Source: an uncultured Flavobacterium sp.
GTDB lineage: Bacteria > Bacteroidota > Bacteroidia > Flavobacteriales > Flavobacteriaceae
Length of the DNA: 64,000 nucleotides
Reading direction: 5' to 3'
Assembly (NCBI GenBank): GCA_947632215.1
Contig: CANROJ010000004.1
Coordinates: 1-64,000, forward strand
The notes below the pieces were generated by a model that made no database searches, had not been told where the DNA came from, and worked only from the letters and a program-made list of their open reading frames with translations. Positions within the stretch are counted from its first letter, which is position 1; each line of letters begins with the position of its first letter. Below are positions 63,999-64,000 of this stretch, in pieces. The position numbers and the translations under genes are program-made.

Positions 63999-64000
63999 TA

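Overview
The window looks like chromosomal DNA of a low-GC member of the Bacteroidota, most likely family Flavobacteriaceae (Myroides/Elizabethkingia-like; the genus is not determined). Three things point there. Most intergenic regions carry the Bacteroidota -7 promoter box TAnnTTTG and lack Shine-Dalgarno sequences. The gene families include oleate hydratase, fused CcsBA, DUF3822-RsmD, DUF4377 and DUF6095 proteins, and a GH109 enzyme of the Elizabethkingia type. Genes are short monocistrons or small operons separated by strong hairpin terminators. No rRNA, tRNA, CRISPR array, prophage or intact insertion sequence was seen.

Layout. 0-10 kb: thioredoxin-like lipoprotein, cyclophilin, oleate hydratase, pirin-OsmC pair, meso-diaminopimelate dehydrogenase, cytosolic YceI protein, GNAT acetyltransferase, MFS exporter. 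10-14 kb: AI-2E family permease, a truncated LuxR-type HTH remnant, a methylguanine-DNA methyltransferase, and a gene-poor stretch with two near-identical 91-bp small-RNA-like units. 14-21 kb: nitroreductase, GH109 alpha-N-acetylgalactosaminidase-like enzyme, PLP aminotransferase, fused cytochrome c maturation protein CcsBA. 21-23 kb: a patch of decayed genes (lipoprotein, toxin-tail-like fragment, metallopeptidase fragment) around one intact small secreted protein. 23-33 kb: LigB-type dioxygenase, ZIP transporter, THUMP methyltransferase, exported YceI protein, sirtuin, TrmH-type methyltransferase, TerC, MurQ operon, RNase P RNA, RsmD-DUF3822. 33-48 kb: RecD-like helicase, KdsB, IlvE, MnmD, a large FAD/Fe-S oxidoreductase, PyrD, LysE-type exporter, HMG-CoA lyase, GuaB. 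48-64 kb: a NhaC antiporter gene with two lesions, two related lipoproteins, e(P4)-type phosphatase, CysK-CysE, CLC channel, AcpH-like protein, GlmM, LpxL-like acyltransferase, rhomboid, SIMPL protein, acyl-CoA synthetase, PabB-like enzyme.

How the genes fit together. Most of the window is housekeeping: envelope precursors (GlmM, MurQ, KdsB, acyltransferase, Ddh), RNA processing and modification (RNase P, RsmD, TrmH, MnmD, THUMP methyltransferase), amino acid and nucleotide synthesis (IlvE, CysKE, PyrD, GuaB, PabB), c-type cytochrome assembly, and stress or detoxification proteins (OsmC, pirin, YceI, nitroreductase, Ogt).

Most unusual signals. (1) A duplicated, terminator-ended 91-bp unit at 13413-13503 and 13864-13954 that differs at only two positions, one of which keeps a stem paired; it looks like an undescribed pair of small RNA genes. 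(2) The cytosolic and the exported YceI genes, 19.5 kb apart, share a 14-bp palindrome (TTAACCTAGGTTAA type) placed 22-23 bp before a TAnnTTTG box, suggesting one regulator controls both. (3) A toxin/immunity-like graveyard at 21.2-23.0 kb. (4) A hairpin that ends on the first base of the guaB start codon. (5) A zinc-less, cysteine-free sirtuin. (6) Paired direct repeats upstream of the MFS exporter.
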